Source of the DNA: Alnus glutinosa
Lineage: Eukaryota; Streptophyta; Magnoliopsida; Fagales; Betulaceae
Direction: 5' to 3'
DNA length: 64,000 bases
NCBI RefSeq assembly: GCF_958979055.1
Contig: NC_084894.1
Span: 11,482,468-11,546,467 of the forward strand
The position numbers and the translations under genes are program-made. Numbering within the stretch: the stretch's first letter is position 1; each line of letters begins with the position of its first letter. Positions 10,615 through 22,015 of this stretch are shown here, one piece after another. A model generated the notes under the pieces. That model saw nothing but the letters and a program-made list of their open reading frames with translations. It was not told where the DNA came from and ran no database searches.

Positions 10615-12043
10615 TTTTTTTAAAAAAAATAAAATTAAAAAAAAAACCAAAAAATTATTTTTTAGATTTTGTTTTATATGATATCAGTTAATTAGACCAC
10701 CTCTGAATTTTCATTTTTCTCGTTTTTTGTTTTAAAAAAAAAAATAATTGTTTTTTTTTAATCTTTCAAAATAAAAATCGCTACTTTTTTAAATTAAAAA
10801 AAAAATAGTTTTATTTTATTTTTTGAATTTATAAGGATATATTTGTCTTCTTGAAATTTTTTTAGGATTATTTTTATCTTTTTATTAGCTTTAGGAGAAT
10901 ATTGACATAATTAATAGTTCGAAGAACACATTAATAATAAAATAATAGTTTAAGAGATGTATGTGTACATTTTTAAAAATAAAAATGCTTTTGTTACGAG
11001 AAAAAAAAAAGGAAAAAATGAAACATTTTAAACACCAGAAATAAATCTTTGGCTTAGCTAGAAAAATGAAAAATGACGTAATGAGATCATGCGTGCGCTG
11101 ACTGCGGGAGTGACAAATCCACTACATCTTTGGTATAACAGCTGGCACCGGTGGTACTGGCCATAAATGCTATGACAGGGAGTGGTCAAAGTAAGTTTTT
11201 ATTTATTTATTTTTCTTTGTAAATTGTAATTAATGGCCTAGGTTGTATATTAATTATTATTGAATTTGTATCGAGTCAATGCTAATTTTAAAAAAGTGAA
11301 AAGATACTAAAAGAAAATAAATTATTTCTCTTATAGAGTACGTAGTTTATCAAACAATATGAACACTTAAAAGGGAAAATTAACACAGGCCAAGTGAATA
11401 ACTATATTTACTTTAAATAAAAATAAAATAAAAAACTCAAAAAATGATATAAATACATGTCTAGCTAACGCATCTCATTTTTAAATCTAAGATTAAATTA
11501 TATGAAAATTTGTAGAAAATGTATGTATAACCGAGGTGGGAGGGAAAAGTAGGAACCTGAGCAGGTGCTGGCGGGGGGTGTTTTAACGTCACAAACAGAA
11601 GGAAGCTTGAGAGCCCTTTTCACATCAATGGCGATCCCAGTGCTTTCAGAAACGTTGGTCCCAAGCAGCACGCAGAGGCAGATGGCGTTGCTCTCCACCA
11701 GCCCAGCCAGCTCTGGGCAGCAACCCTTATCCGGCTTCGTCAGATTGCTTCCATTCAACACATACGTCAGGCAGTCCGACAAGTTCAGCAGCTTGTCCAT
11801 GCACCCCGCCAACGCTGACGGAGCCGGTGCCCCCTCCCCCAGCCCTGAAGACGGAGCCGGTGCCCCCTCCCCCAGAACTGACGGAGCCGGTGCCCCCTCC
11901 CCCAGCCCTGACGACGGAGCCGGTGCCTTCCCCAGAGCTGACGGAGTCGGTGCCTCCGCCTGCGGTGACACGCTGTAAAATGTAGAGAAGAATACGGCGG
12001 CTGCAACAACCATGGCGGCAACTCTGGTGGTGGCCATGGTCAT
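7789..12043 (-). CDS. GPI-anchored non-specific lipid-transfer protein (LTPG/xylogen-like)
   Basis: Three exons join in frame: 12043-11557, 8300-8247 and 7913-7789, all with GT-AG borders and phase 1 junctions, giving 221 residues. A signal peptide occupies about residues 1-29. A Pro/Ala/Gly stretch with repeated GEGAPAPS (about 30-78) offers arabinogalactan-type glycosylation sites. The eight-cysteine motif follows (about 80-160) in the order C...C...CC...CLC...C...C. Exons 2 and 3 encode a Pro/Ser spacer and a hydrophobic tail (ALPITFGIAIAFLPTFF) typical of a GPI-anchor signal. Such proteins bind lipids at the outer plasma membrane or wall and act in cuticle or suberin lipid export; xylogen members promote vascular differentiation. 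Intron 1 is 3.26 kb and contains a hAT-like and a foldback element. Reading through the first donor gives a spurious 181-residue product without the anchor. Confidence 0.92.
8590..9725. mobile_element. hAT-like element in LTPG intron 1
   Basis: Both ends are packed with variants of GCGGATACGGTTATTAACCG and its complement, the kind of subterminal repeat found in plant hAT elements. The likely ends are TTGGGGTGAAAAC on the left and CACCACCCTA on the right, which are imperfectly complementary. No transposase frame is present and no 8-bp target duplication is convincing, so it is an old non-autonomous copy. Confidence 0.5.
10419..10974. mobile_element. Foldback element, family A, in LTPG intron 1
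   Basis: The left arm reads CTCTTAAACTACCACTAATTG then CTATCAATCGTGTCAATG. The right arm carries the complements TTGACATAATTAATAG and ATAGTTTAAGAGATG. The centre is A/T-rich with an (AT)n-(GT)n tract. It shares its ends with 3541-4037 and 17833-18355. Confidence 0.5.
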
Positions 12044-12145
12044 TTTTGTGGTCGCTTTGATCTGTGTTTGGCAAAAAGCAAGTCTACAAGAGTGTGTGAA
12101 GAGCGAGTGGTTGTGGGAGTTAACAATATACTAATATAGATAGTT
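12044..12145 (-). promoter_or_regulatory. LTPG 5' leader and likely core promoter
   Basis: Directly upstream of the LTPG start, the minus strand has a TATA-like CTATATTAGTATATTG about 90-100 bases before the ATG, then a leader rich in CT and CA. Position relative to the ATG is the main support. Confidence 0.3.
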
Positions 12146-12867
12146 GAGTGGGAAAGAAGGCTGCCCACAATTGGAGGCTGAAATTAATAAAGTTAACTGC
12201 CACCTAACCTATTGCAATATATTTGCTTTCACATTTTTAGTTGGACATAAATTTCCTTCCAACTGTCTCCAGGAATTTTATTTAGGGTTAAATGCTTCTT
12301 TCTCCGTCTTTAAAAATTTTATTTTATTTTTTTCCTTCAATTTTTATTTTTGCTTTGTAAAAGACGAGATGATACCTGTGTTCATTTTTTTCATCTAAAA
12401 TTGACGAATTTCTATGTCAGCGGTATGTGATACCATTAAAATTGCGATACATAACTATGCAATTTTTTAAAATTTTTATTCTTTTAAAGGTTTTTTTTTT
12501 AAAAGAAAAGAAAAGAAAAAAGTTTGTAAGGGTGGCTTTTGGATTGCATCAGCCACCGCGCCCTAGCCTTTGGGTTGCATTAAGATTCTATCCAGTTGAA
12601 AGGGCTCGGGGACGAGCCAGTCTTTTATACTCAGGGACATTTTTATAATTTCACGTAACCGGAGAAAATTTGAACTTGGGCATGGAATAATTTTTTTAAC
12701 CCCAATTTCAAAAACTCTTAAAAATTAGGTTGGAATAATTTTTTAAGAAGCCCATACTTTTGAGTTTGCTTTCACATATTTAGGTTCCGTGTGGGACCCA
12801 TCGCTCTCTCTCTCTCTCGTCGTTACAATTTGCCTTCGTGGCTCGTGGGTATGGTATGGAGCAAGAA

Positions 12868-13010
12868 AAATGATAGTTTTACAACACCCACACAACATGG
12901 ATACAACACTCTCTCACATGAGGATGAGCCCCAATATGTGGATCTCACCCTCATATGAGGGGGTGTTATATTCATTTTGTATGGGTGTTGTGCAGCACTC
13001 AAACCTCATG
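12868..13010. mobile_element. MITE-like palindrome
   Basis: TTTTACAACACCCACACAAC on the left pairs with TTTTGTATGGGTGTTGTGCA on the right, and CTCACATGAGGATGAG pairs with an internal CTCATATGAGG. The whole region folds as one hairpin. Flanking target duplications are not clear. Confidence 0.4.
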
Positions 13011-13233
13011 GAAAGATCTCTCACCTCACTTCCACTATTTTGGGTATCTTCATTGCAATCTTAAAGGGTAGTAACGGAAGCCTGGTCGCTATCTCTCTCT
13101 ATATATAAATATGATGTTAATTAATGTGGGTACAAGTACAACAACTCAAGGAAAAATAAATTTAGTTTATTTATTTATGGACAATTTAATAGAGCATCAA
13201 AATCCTTCGCTACCCTTGAACCATTTATATCTG

Positions 13234-13414
13234 GAGTAATGTTTCTTACACAACTCTCACACAACTTTTGCACAACTCTAACTACTTTTTGTTATGATCA
13301 ACCATTGGATTTGTTTTCCAACATGTGGGTCCTAAATATTCAATGGCTGATTTTAAAAGAAAGTTGTTAGAGTTGTGTAAAAGTTGTACAAAAATTGTGT
13401 AAGAAACATTACTC
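13234..13414. mobile_element. 181-bp MITE with 9-bp target duplication (Mutator-type)
   Basis: The ends are near-perfect inverted repeats of about 50 bp beginning GAGTAATGTTTCTTACACAA. The exact duplication TTATATCTG lies at 13225-13233 and 13415-13423. A 9-bp duplication is the mark of Mutator-like transposition. The centre has no coding frame. Confidence 0.88.
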
Positions 13415-13496
13415 TTATATCTGATGTCTCAGTTTCTGGCTCAGTTTTTCGAAATTATCCGATCTATATATTTTCTATTTGTTTAAATTTTGAAAA

Positions 13497-13965
13497 AACT
13501 TCAATTATTATTCTTGATTTTTTATTTTTATTTTTATAATTATACCTTAAAATTTTAAAAATTGTCAATTTAGTGTATTTGCCTTTTATTTTATTTTATT
13601 TTTTTTCAATTTTAACCATCCATTAGAATTTTCTATTAAATCATAACGAGGGGTGGTGAAATTTCTGAAATACTCCTTTTTTTTAAGAAAAAAAAATTGT
13701 AAGGATTTAGACGTTGGTCGTGATTTAACAGAATTTACAAAAATACTCATGCCTGAATCTTTGAATTTTTTTTAAAAAAAGAAAAAGGAAAATAAAGGTA
13801 TTTTGGGACTTTTGACAGGATTTAACGGAAAATCCTAATTGATTGGTTAAATTGAAAAAAATTAAAAGATGAATACGTACACTAAATTGACACTTTTTAA
13901 AGTTTAAGAGTATGATTACAAAAATTATGAAATATCGGAAATGATAAGTGAAGTTTTCCTTAAAT
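13497..13965. mobile_element. Foldback element with ~85-bp inverted ends
   Basis: The left arm (ATTTTTATAATTATACC then TTGTCAATTTAGTGTA) is complementary to the right arm (TACACTAAATTGACA then AGTATGATTACAAAAATTAT). There is no coding potential in the AT-rich centre. Confidence 0.5.
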
Positions 13966-15018
13966 TTTTTGTCTATGTTCTCAAAATAAAAATATTAACA
14001 AACAACCTAAAACATAAAACAATCATAAAAATACAAAAACAATTCTCATACAACATCACAATTTTTTTTTTTAAAAAAAACAATAAAAAAAACCCTTGCC
14101 ATTAAATTACCTAAAATAGCTTATTAAATTTTTAAGTATGCTAAAGTGATTCATTAAATTACTAAAGTGTGTAAAAAATGTCACTTTTATCGAAATATTC
14201 CTATAATATACTATTGTCATGTGTCATATATTTCATTAAAAAATTAAATTTAAAAATCAAAAAATAATTAAAAGTGGTTTCGGCCACCGTCATTTTGCCA
14301 TTTGAGGGTTGGCTATTCCCTAATTATACTAATATGGCTTAAGTGCCGTACTAAAAAATTATAAAACAATAATAAATAAAATAAAAAACCTAGAATACCA
14401 TTCTCTTTAAACTTTTTACACGTGCTACTTTAACTTCACTTTTTACACTTTCCAATTCCTTTCTCTTTCTTTTTCTTTTATTCTTTTATTATTTTTTTTT
14501 TAGAAAAACAATTTAACCATTCAAACTAACAGATAATAACCATAATAATTATGCAAATATGAATAGTAATCACGTGATATAAACGCGAATATTTAAAAGT
14601 GATAATTGCATTATACAGAAATTGATACCTTAAAATAAATAAAAAAATAAAAAAATAAAAAAACCTAAAATATATATAGTATAGTTTTTTCTAGCAGCCA
14701 GCTGGGAGACAATACATGTTCATTTTTTGGCAGTAAGCCTCGTTTATCTATATGGCCCTCAAAACTTGGTACTTTATTTACACGACAATTCCTATTTGGT
14801 CCCCACACCCACCACCGGGTATCAACTTACAGCCTGGCAACACCTCGACACTACAACCCTATAATTGTTATACAATTAGAATGGGATGATAATAAAAATT
14901 AATTTTTAATTTTATTTTTTAATAGTCATTGATTTTTATTGTTACGTCTTTAAGTTGTATGACAGTCGCATAAAAATTTACTAGATAACATTACTCATGT
15001 TACAAATAAAATTTTTAT
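13966..15018. other. AT-rich intergenic DNA
   Basis: No gene-like frame is present. A short GGTTTCGGCCACCGTC patch at about 14275 resembles the GC-rich cores of the MULEs at 19701 and 22225. Nothing else can be assigned. Confidence 0.5.
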
Positions 15019-15392
15019 GGGTTAAATATTATCTAGCCCTCTCAATTATCAGTCATTTTTTATAAAACCACAATTACCTTTTTGTATTTGTTTATTAGTA
15101 GAAGAAAAAAAATTTACTCTTAACAAATTATTATATATATATATATATATATATTTCTAAAAATAAAATAAAAAAGAAAATGTAATTTTAGTTTTTTAAC
15201 GGTCAAAATAAAGATATTTTCAAAACATTTTGATCAAATTTAATTTTCCATTCAATATAACGATCAAGACTAACGGATGAAGTTAAATAATAATAAATTG
15301 ACAGTTTGAATGACTAAATCATGACACTTGTCAGTTTATGGTGCTCCATAAAAATTGATTGTTAATTTAAAAGGCTAGATAATATTTAACCC
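15019..15392. mobile_element. 374-bp inverted-repeat element (GGGTTAAAT ends)
   Basis: The left end GGGTTAAATATTATCTAGCC is matched by GGCTAGATAATATTTAACCC at the right end, exact over 20 bases. The interior is AT-rich, with an (AT)n run. The same first bases (GGGTTAAA) open the MULEs at 19701 and 22225, suggesting a related family. No target duplication is obvious. Confidence 0.65.
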
Positions 15393-15769
15393 TATTATTA
15401 CTTTTACAATTAATTATCTCACCGATATTAATGTAATATTCTGAATTAACATACCTTGAAGAAGACACACACACGAAGAAGAAAGGTCAGCATACAAGTA
15501 AGCCCCGCCATGTTGGTTACGAGTTACGACAAGTTGTGAGAATAATGAAACAGAGCGTGACGAATGCGCATGCATGTGAGAAGGAGCCCTCCACGGCTCC
15601 ACCACAGCATACTTTTAGGGGCGGCGGTGCCCACGTGTTGTGTCTGTTTCTTTTCTTGACGGTTGGCAGTTGACTGGCTTGCCAAGAACGTTAAAAGCAT
15701 TCATGAAGAGTGAACAATTTACAAGTTTTCTTCAAAGCCACCGATTCTTTTTTACAAATGCAATATTAA

Positions 15770-16462
15770 TGTTCCGTTTGTTTCGACGTCAAATGATTTT
15801 TGTCGTAAAATAACTTTAGAGAAGTCATTTTTCTGGAAAATATTTTTTCCCAAAAGCATTTTTCGATGTTTGACGCGTACGGAAAATCATAAATATTTTT
15901 AATATTTTTATTCAATCATATTAACCTATAAAAATCAATTTTTATTCAAAACTTATAAATATTAATGAAAAATAATATAAAAATTATTGAAGACGAGATT
16001 TCGTCACTAACCGACAGGATTTCGGCCACTTTTACCGAATTCCACCATTCCGGCTACTATAGCCAGAATCTAAGATAAAGGCCGGAATCCGACCGTTTTG
16101 GCCAGAGCTGGCCAAATGGCCGGAATACAGTCGCCGAAATCTAGGCCGACCGGATTCCGGCAACGATGGCCGGATTCTGTCGTCGGATTCCAGCGACATT
16201 GCCCGAAAGCTATCGAATTTCGGTACCGACAAGATTTCTGTGATGGTCGACTGTATCGTTAAATAGGGGTCGAATGCGTCTGGCGTCTTCGGAAAATGAT
16301 TTACGCTTTTAAAAAGCGTAAATCATTTTCCTAAATTTACTAAGTATTTTTGGTCAAACAGAAATCATTTTCTGGTTGACTATTATTTTCGCCCCTACCA
16401 AACACCGGAAAATGCCGAAATCATTTTCCAGAAATTATTTTACACCGAAACAAACGGAGCAT
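15770..16462. mobile_element. Inverted-repeat element (CCGTTTGTTTCG ends)
   Basis: GTTCCGTTTGTTTCG on the left matches CGAAACAAACGGAGC on the right. Subterminal blocks with GGAAAATGATTT variants are also inverted. The middle (16030-16210) is rich in the repeated word CCGGATTC/GGCCGGAAT and holds no convincing gene. DNA from 15393 to 15769 shows nothing recognisable. Confidence 0.5.
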
Positions 16463-17137
16463 AACTTCACTTTTTACACTTTCCAATTATTCCGTGTAGC
16501 ACGCGCTATGGAAATCTCGATGAAGTTGAGTTATACTATGATTCAATTGGATTTGAGGGAGTGTTTGCGGTTTTTCATCGTCTATAACCCTTCTGTCATT
16601 GGTTAGATGCTACTGTGGTCACGTACAAGTAAAACAGTCACAGTCGGTCACCCCCTTTTACCATCTTTTGTTAAGAAAAAAAAAATGCTTATTCTTTAAT
16701 GTTACCATTGCCACCTCAGTTTTGTTAGATGAGAAATGTTATTTCATATTCTATAATACATTTCATGTCCATCTCAAATCATTTTTTTTTTTTTAAATCA
16801 ACTATTAGATCTGTAGGATCTCTCTTATTAGATTTATTTAAAACAAAATAAAAGGCATTTCAAATAATTAAGAAATATATTTTATATATAAAAGATTAAG
16901 GTTTCATTTAATTGAACGATTTAGGCCTTGTTTGGAAACAATTTTTTTTTAAAAAAAAATCCTAAATTTTAAAACAATGTTTTGTTTTGCAATATATTTG
17001 TTAAAAAATGTGAAATAAAATAGAAAACATCAACAATATTCTGTTGCTAAAAAAAAATATGATAAGGGGAGTAAATCAATGGGTAAAACCAAAGTTAAAG
17101 GCTATTGAAATTTTCTTCGATACAAAGATGACATACT

Positions 17138-17290
17138 TAACAAGGGACGGAGTTAGAAGCTTTTATAAGTAAGGGCCAAAAGCAGAAAAAATTTGTTGGT
17201 AGGGACCAGTAGGCTAATTTTTTTATTTGTTTTTTGGAATTGAGGGGGGCCATGGCTCCTACCGGTCTCCTTAGTTCCATCCCTGCTCTT
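17138..17290. mobile_element. Possible MITE (AAGGGACGGAG ends)
   Basis: AAGGGACGGAGTTAG on the left and TTCCATCCCTG on the right are roughly complementary, with CTTAAC next to each end. The ends resemble those of the insertion at 27917-28503. Short and imperfect, so tentative. DNA at 16463-17137 has no recognised feature. Confidence 0.3.
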
Positions 17291-17330
17291 AACTATAACC
17301 CCAAGTTGAAGAATTTTCTTCCAACTCTAA

Positions 17331-17581
17331 GGTTGCGTTTGAGATTGCGATTTTGTAGACAAAAAGTGAGATTTTAAACCAAATCGCTGAAAATGAACCG
17401 TTTCGGAATTGCATTTCTGCGTTTTCAAATCGTAGGCAAACGGCTGCATTTTTTAAAACGCAGAATTTTAAAAGCTAATCTGCGATTTTAAAGGCCAAAC
17501 TGCGATTTTTTCAAATGCTTAACTACGTAAAAATCACTTTTTCAAATCGCACTTTTTGAAATTGCAAGCTTAAACAGACCC
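17331..17581. mobile_element. 251-bp Harbinger-like MITE, TAA duplication
   Basis: The ends GGTTGCGTTTGAGATTGCGA and the complement of GCAATTTC...AAACAGACCC are inverted. TAA flanks both sides (17328-17330 and 17582-17584). A 3-bp TAA/TTA site is the preference of PIF/Harbinger MITEs. The interior repeats the words TGCGATTTT and AAATCGCA. Confidence 0.7.
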
Positions 17582-17599
17582 TAAGCAAAATCATGTGGA

Positions 17600-17781
17600 G
17601 AGTAATGCTATAAGGAGGATCCATGTCTTCATTGAGTATTCCTAAAATTAATGTGGCTTTTAAAATTACTATTGGATCAAAATTTAATAGTGATTTATCA
17701 CGCATCTAATGGTGATGTTAAAAGCCACATAAATTTTAGAAGAATTCAATAAGAACATGAGTCTTCCTTTTAGTGTTACTC
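17600..17781. mobile_element. 182-bp MITE with 9-bp target duplication (Mutator-type)
   Basis: Inverted arms of about 65 bp begin GAGTAATGCTATAAGGAGGA; the right end is complementary and ends GTGTTACTC. The flanks TCATGTGGA (17591-17599) and TCATGTGGG (17782-17790) form a 9-bp duplication with one difference. Terminal bases match the MITE at 13234-13414, so both probably belong to one family. Confidence 0.85.
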
Positions 17782-17832
17782 TCATGTGGGACTTTAAGGA
17801 GCCAAAAACATGCCCTCAATCATTAATATTAA

Positions 17833-18355
17833 TAGGGAAAATACGTATATTCTCTTCAAACTATCAACTGTGTCAATGTCCTCTCTAAACTACCAAAGAA
17901 TATCAATGTCTCCCGAGGCCAATAAAAAGACATAAATGACCCTTAAAAATTTTCAATAAGACAAAAACATCCTTTTAAATTTGACAAAAGAAACAGAGTC
18001 TAAAACTAAAAACATATTAAAAAAAAAGACTATAAAATATTAAAAAGCAAAACTTCACAAAAAGTTTTAAAAATTTTTAAAAAAAAAAAGAAAAAAAATG
18101 GGGTTGGTTCGGCCTAACTGAAAATTACTAAATAAAAAAAAGAAAAAAGAAAAGAAAAAGATAATGAACAAACGAAAAGAAATGAAAAACTAAGGGGGTG
18201 GATCCTTGAATGTTTCCCTGTTTTTTTTTTTTTTAAAAAAATTAAAATTAAAATTAATGAAGGGTATTTTTGTTAATTGGAGAGCATGACATTTTTTTGG
18301 TAGTTTAAGGGTACATTAACATAATTGATAGTTTGGGGGGACATTGACGATAGGG
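17833..18355. mobile_element. Foldback element, family A
   Basis: The left arm has AAACTATCAACTGTGTCAATG and AAACTACCAAAGAATATC. The right arm has TTTGGTAGTTTAAGG and ATAATTGATAGTTTGGG in inverted order. It is the third copy of this family in the window and abuts an LTR-like start at 18358. Confidence 0.55.
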
Positions 18356-18357
18356 TG

Positions 18358-19690
18358 TGTAACACCCAAGAAATAAATTGGAGAACTTAGTAATTTAGCA
18401 ATTAAGTTTAAACACTTGGAAAGTGAAAAAAGCCTTAGAAATTAGGAAAATTGCAGTATATTGCATGGGCGTTCAAACGGGAGGTTTTCTCCGTTCGAAC
18501 AGTACGTTCCAATGGTGAGGCAGAATGTGTCGTTTATTAGGCTAGGGTGTTTGAACGGCGTAACAAACGGTGAAGAACGGAATGTACAGAGTGATCCGTT
18601 CACTAATACGTCCAACGAAATCCTTTGAGTGGGTTCCTATTCATTTACTGAGAGGCCCGTTGGAACGGTAGCTTAAACTGTTTCTAATGCGCAATATTGT
18701 ATTTGACGCGTAAATGAGTTTTAAAACACATTTTTAACCCATTTCTCCCACATTTTCCCCCTCACTTCCGATTTTTCTCTCTTTAGGGATTTCGTGTTCA
18801 GAAGAATTCCAAACCACATTCAAACTACAAGTAGGAGTTTTGTGGCATGAAACTTTGAATTTCTTCGTAAATGAAGGTGAGGCCCTAAACCCAAAATTTT
18901 CTCTAAGTCTTGTAAATTGGGGGGTTTTGGTACCTAATCCTAAAATTTCTCTATGGGTTAAGGTTAATAGCTAATAGGATGTCAAATGTATATTGCCCCA
19001 CATAAATTAAATACCAAAAATTTTACAAAATTAAAAGAAACAAGACTTAACCAAATTTACTTCACACAAATTATTCACAACATGTATTTACTTACAATTA
19101 TGCAGAATTTATAACCACTTCAAAATTTTGCCATGATCCTTGAAACATTTGAGGAAACCCTATCATGAATGTTCGTTATCTGTCCTAGGCTGACTTGGCC
19201 CTTATCCTCATCCTCTAAGGGAATTTTCAAACGCTCTTGACAAACGTTCGCTGTGTCGTTTCTACAAACATTCGATGTACATCACGAACGTTCGATCTAT
19301 TATGGAGGATAAAATCCTACTAATCCAATCTTATCCACTTTCCCCTATAAAATAGCCTCTCCCTACATCCTCCATTCTCAATTCCCCTTCTATGCACATG
19401 TTCACCACATTTCTTGAGAGAAGGAATTTCTAGAGGGAGAAGGAGGAATTTTGAGGTTTTCTTCACTTCGTTGGGGTAAGCCTTAGTCCTAAGCCCATTT
19501 TTATGTCCTAATGATTTATCATGTTTTTACAAGTTCTTAGCATGCCAACGTCCAGAGAAATTATTATCTCTTTAAAACAAATTGTTTTTTTTTTTTTTTT
19601 TTTTAAGAAATGGTAAAATCACCCTTAGATTTCATGATTTATCGCATTGATATATGTTAACATGTTGTTATTAGGTGTTTAGAGTATTAG
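18358..19690. mobile_element. Gypsy-type LTR fragment(s)
   Basis: The segment opens with TGTAACACCCAAG, a start common to large plant gypsy LTRs. It is full of inverted words such as CGTTCGAAC and AACGTTCG. A second promoter-like block at about 19340 has CCCCTATAAAATAGCC. No matching right end (GGGTGTTACA) is seen before the next element, so it is truncated or rearranged. Confidence 0.4.
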
Positions 19691-19700
19691 TTAAGTTTTA

Positions 19701-20219
19701 GGGTTAAACTCAATTTTGGTATCTGTGGTTTGACAACTTTATTTTTTGCCTGCTCTACTTTCATTTGTATTACAGATGGTACTTGTACCATGCGAAAAGA
19801 TGGATATGGTACCTTCATGCATTTTATCGTCTAAAACTAACGTTTGGCCATGTCATCGGACAGGTGTTAGTGTAATAATGCGACACATGTCCCCCAAATG
19901 CAACGTTAGCGTTGACATGGCCACATTTTTTTTAAAAAAAAAAAAAAATAAAAAAATAAAAATTGAAAGGGTGGCTTTTGGGCCACTTGGGTGTGGCTGG
20001 CCACCCCAAGGCTAGTGTTGGGGGTGGCCAAACCAGCCCTAAGGGTCATGGAGGTGGCTCGACCACTCATAAACCCTAAACCCCCAAGCCAAATGGGGGT
20101 GGTTTTGGCCACCCCCATTTTGGCCATTGGAGGTTGCCGAACCACCCCCAAGGGCCATGTGAGTGGTTTGGCCACCCCCAAAACTAGCCTTGGGGGATGG
20201 GGGTGGCCAGCCACCCCTT

Positions 20220-20264
<45 letters not shown>

Positions 20265-20675
20265 AACTAAAAATCCTTAAAATAATAATAAAAAAATTGG
20301 TAGCCGCGTCAGTGTTGACGTGGAGGTGATGTTGCATATGGGGGACAAGTGTCGCATTATTATACTGACACCTGTCAGATGACATGACCAAACATTAGTT
20401 TGGACGAAAAAAATGGACGGAGGTACCTAGAGATGTAAACAAGTCGAGCTTGAGCGTGTAGTGCATGTCCAAGCTTGGCTCATTTAAATTAATCACGAGC
20501 TCGAGCCGCTCTTGAGCTCATTTATCAAGAGCTCAAGTCGAGCTCGAAAAAATAAATACCAATTATTTGTCATAAAGTGATCCAGTTACCACTAGTTTCT
20601 AATCTGTATAGTTTACATTACTATGAATTGTATACTTATGAGTTATAATTTAGGAATTATGAGACCTTATATGAC

Positions 20676-20706
<31 letters not shown>

Positions 20707-21183
20707 ATGTGTGTGTGAATCTTTATATTATATTCATATGAATTGTTAGATTATATTTTATAATTTACATAATTAGATCATAATTAGTCACTAGTCATAC
20801 AAAATAAGTGTTATTGTCTTGTTGATATAAATGATTAATCATATGTTTATTACATAATTTACATTATATAATGAAGATACACTATGCCCTATCAGTATAT
20901 CACCTAAATTCTAAGATTTAGTATTATATAAATGAGCGAGCCGAGTTTTATACGGGTTTGTATCGTTTAATAATCGAGTATATTTTCGTGTCCACGAATA
21001 GCTCATTTAATAACCGAGTTACGTACGAGCCGAGCTTTATCGAGCCAAGCACGAGCTCGAGCGAGCTCATGGGTAGCTTTGCTTTGTTTGTATCCCTAGA
21101 GGTACCATATTTGTCTTTTCGCATAGTACATGTACCATATATGATACAAATGAAAGCACATGTACCAAAAGAGTGTTTAACCC
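19701..21183. mobile_element. Non-autonomous MULE with 9-bp duplication, split by a hAT element
   Basis: The ends GGGTTAAACT and GTTTAACCC close arms of roughly 250 bp with shared words GGTACTTGTACCATG, ATGCGACAC and GTTGACATGG/GTTGACGTGG. The exact duplication TAAGTTTTA lies at 19692-19700 and 21184-21192. The GC-rich core (19970-20215) is built of GGTGGCC/GGCCACCCC palindromes and codes for nothing. The right arm is interrupted at 20428-21098 by a younger hAT insertion. Confidence 0.82.
20428..21098. mobile_element. 671-bp hAT element nested in a MULE arm
   Basis: An exact 8-bp duplication GAGGTACC lies at 20420-20427 and 21099-21106. The ends TAGAGATGTAAAC and GTTTGTATCCCTA are near-complementary hAT termini. 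Subterminal DNA repeats GAGCTCGAGC and CGAGCC words on both sides. No transposase is encoded. Removing it restores a continuous MULE arm. Confidence 0.87.
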
Positions 21184-22015
21184 TAAGTTTTATATGCTTT
21201 GGATAGAAGGTCTTAAGTATTTCATGCATTCTGGTACCATCGAACCTTCTACAACCCCTGGACGAATGTGAAGAAGAGAATGAGGTAGGTATGACATATT
21301 TTCCCATCCATGGCCAAAACGTTTCCCGCCAAGAGCTTGTGTAAATATTTCCTCTTCATTTAAGACTTCTTCATCAGCTAACATTTCTAGCATCAAATTT
21401 TGCACAAGCAACATAACCTTTAATTAAATAATTTATGCAAGTCAATTATATAATGGAAAAATTATATTTAAATTACTTACGTATCATTCTGCACATTGCA
21501 GAGTCACAAATAACCCATCTTTCTTTATGTGAGAGGTCTTAGAAAAGTCAATTACTTTAGGCTCCACCCCAATCTGTCTCTTCTGCACATAATAGACACA
21601 TGATTAACATATGCTCTAAACATATGTCTCTCACCAAATTTATGAGTTTCCAGCATCTAACTCTTATTCATCTTGATGTCCGTTTAAATAAAGTATTGGT
21701 ACTAGTTTATAAAGCAAGCTACAAAGGGACCGGGGCAATAAAGGTATAATTAGCATTAGTTTTAAATAAAGCTATATCGCAAATTATACAAATGGCAGTT
21801 ATGAGCAACAAAAACCATGATTCAAAAATGACAATTTCGATGGCTTATCCATCCATAACTAATTGTGCAAACAATATCCAAGCTTTAATCCAAGCGAATT
21901 GCACCCATTTTCCCAATCTTTTAAATTCACTTTGGCATTTTTTTTTTGTAATTCCATGTTTCAGACCAATTTCTATGACTTCTAAGGTTGAAAACTAGAT
22001 TTGATGGGATTAGTG
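21184..22015. other. Intergenic DNA, no gene recognised
   Basis: Several short frames exist on both strands, such as minus 21414-21190 with MLLVQNLMLEMLADEEVL, but none shows a domain or splice pattern I can support. It could include remnants of a transcribed gene. Confidence 0.4.

Noticed and set aside
11565..11978. 137-residue plus-strand frame and other minus frames over LTPG exon 1
   Set aside because: Shadows of the LTPG exon; only the frame with signal peptide and eight cysteines connects to downstream exons.
11498..12043. 181-residue unspliced LTPG product
   Set aside because: Reads through the donor at 11556; splicing to 8300-8247 and 7913-7789 gives the expected anchor signal.
16032..16232. 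66-residue minus frame rich in ESGRPRFRR-type text
   Set aside because: Comes from repeated CCGGATTC words inside an inverted-repeat element.
19906..20391. Long frames on both strands in the GC-rich core
   Set aside because: Produced by GGTGGCC/GGCCACC palindromes in a MULE core, open on both strands, no domain.
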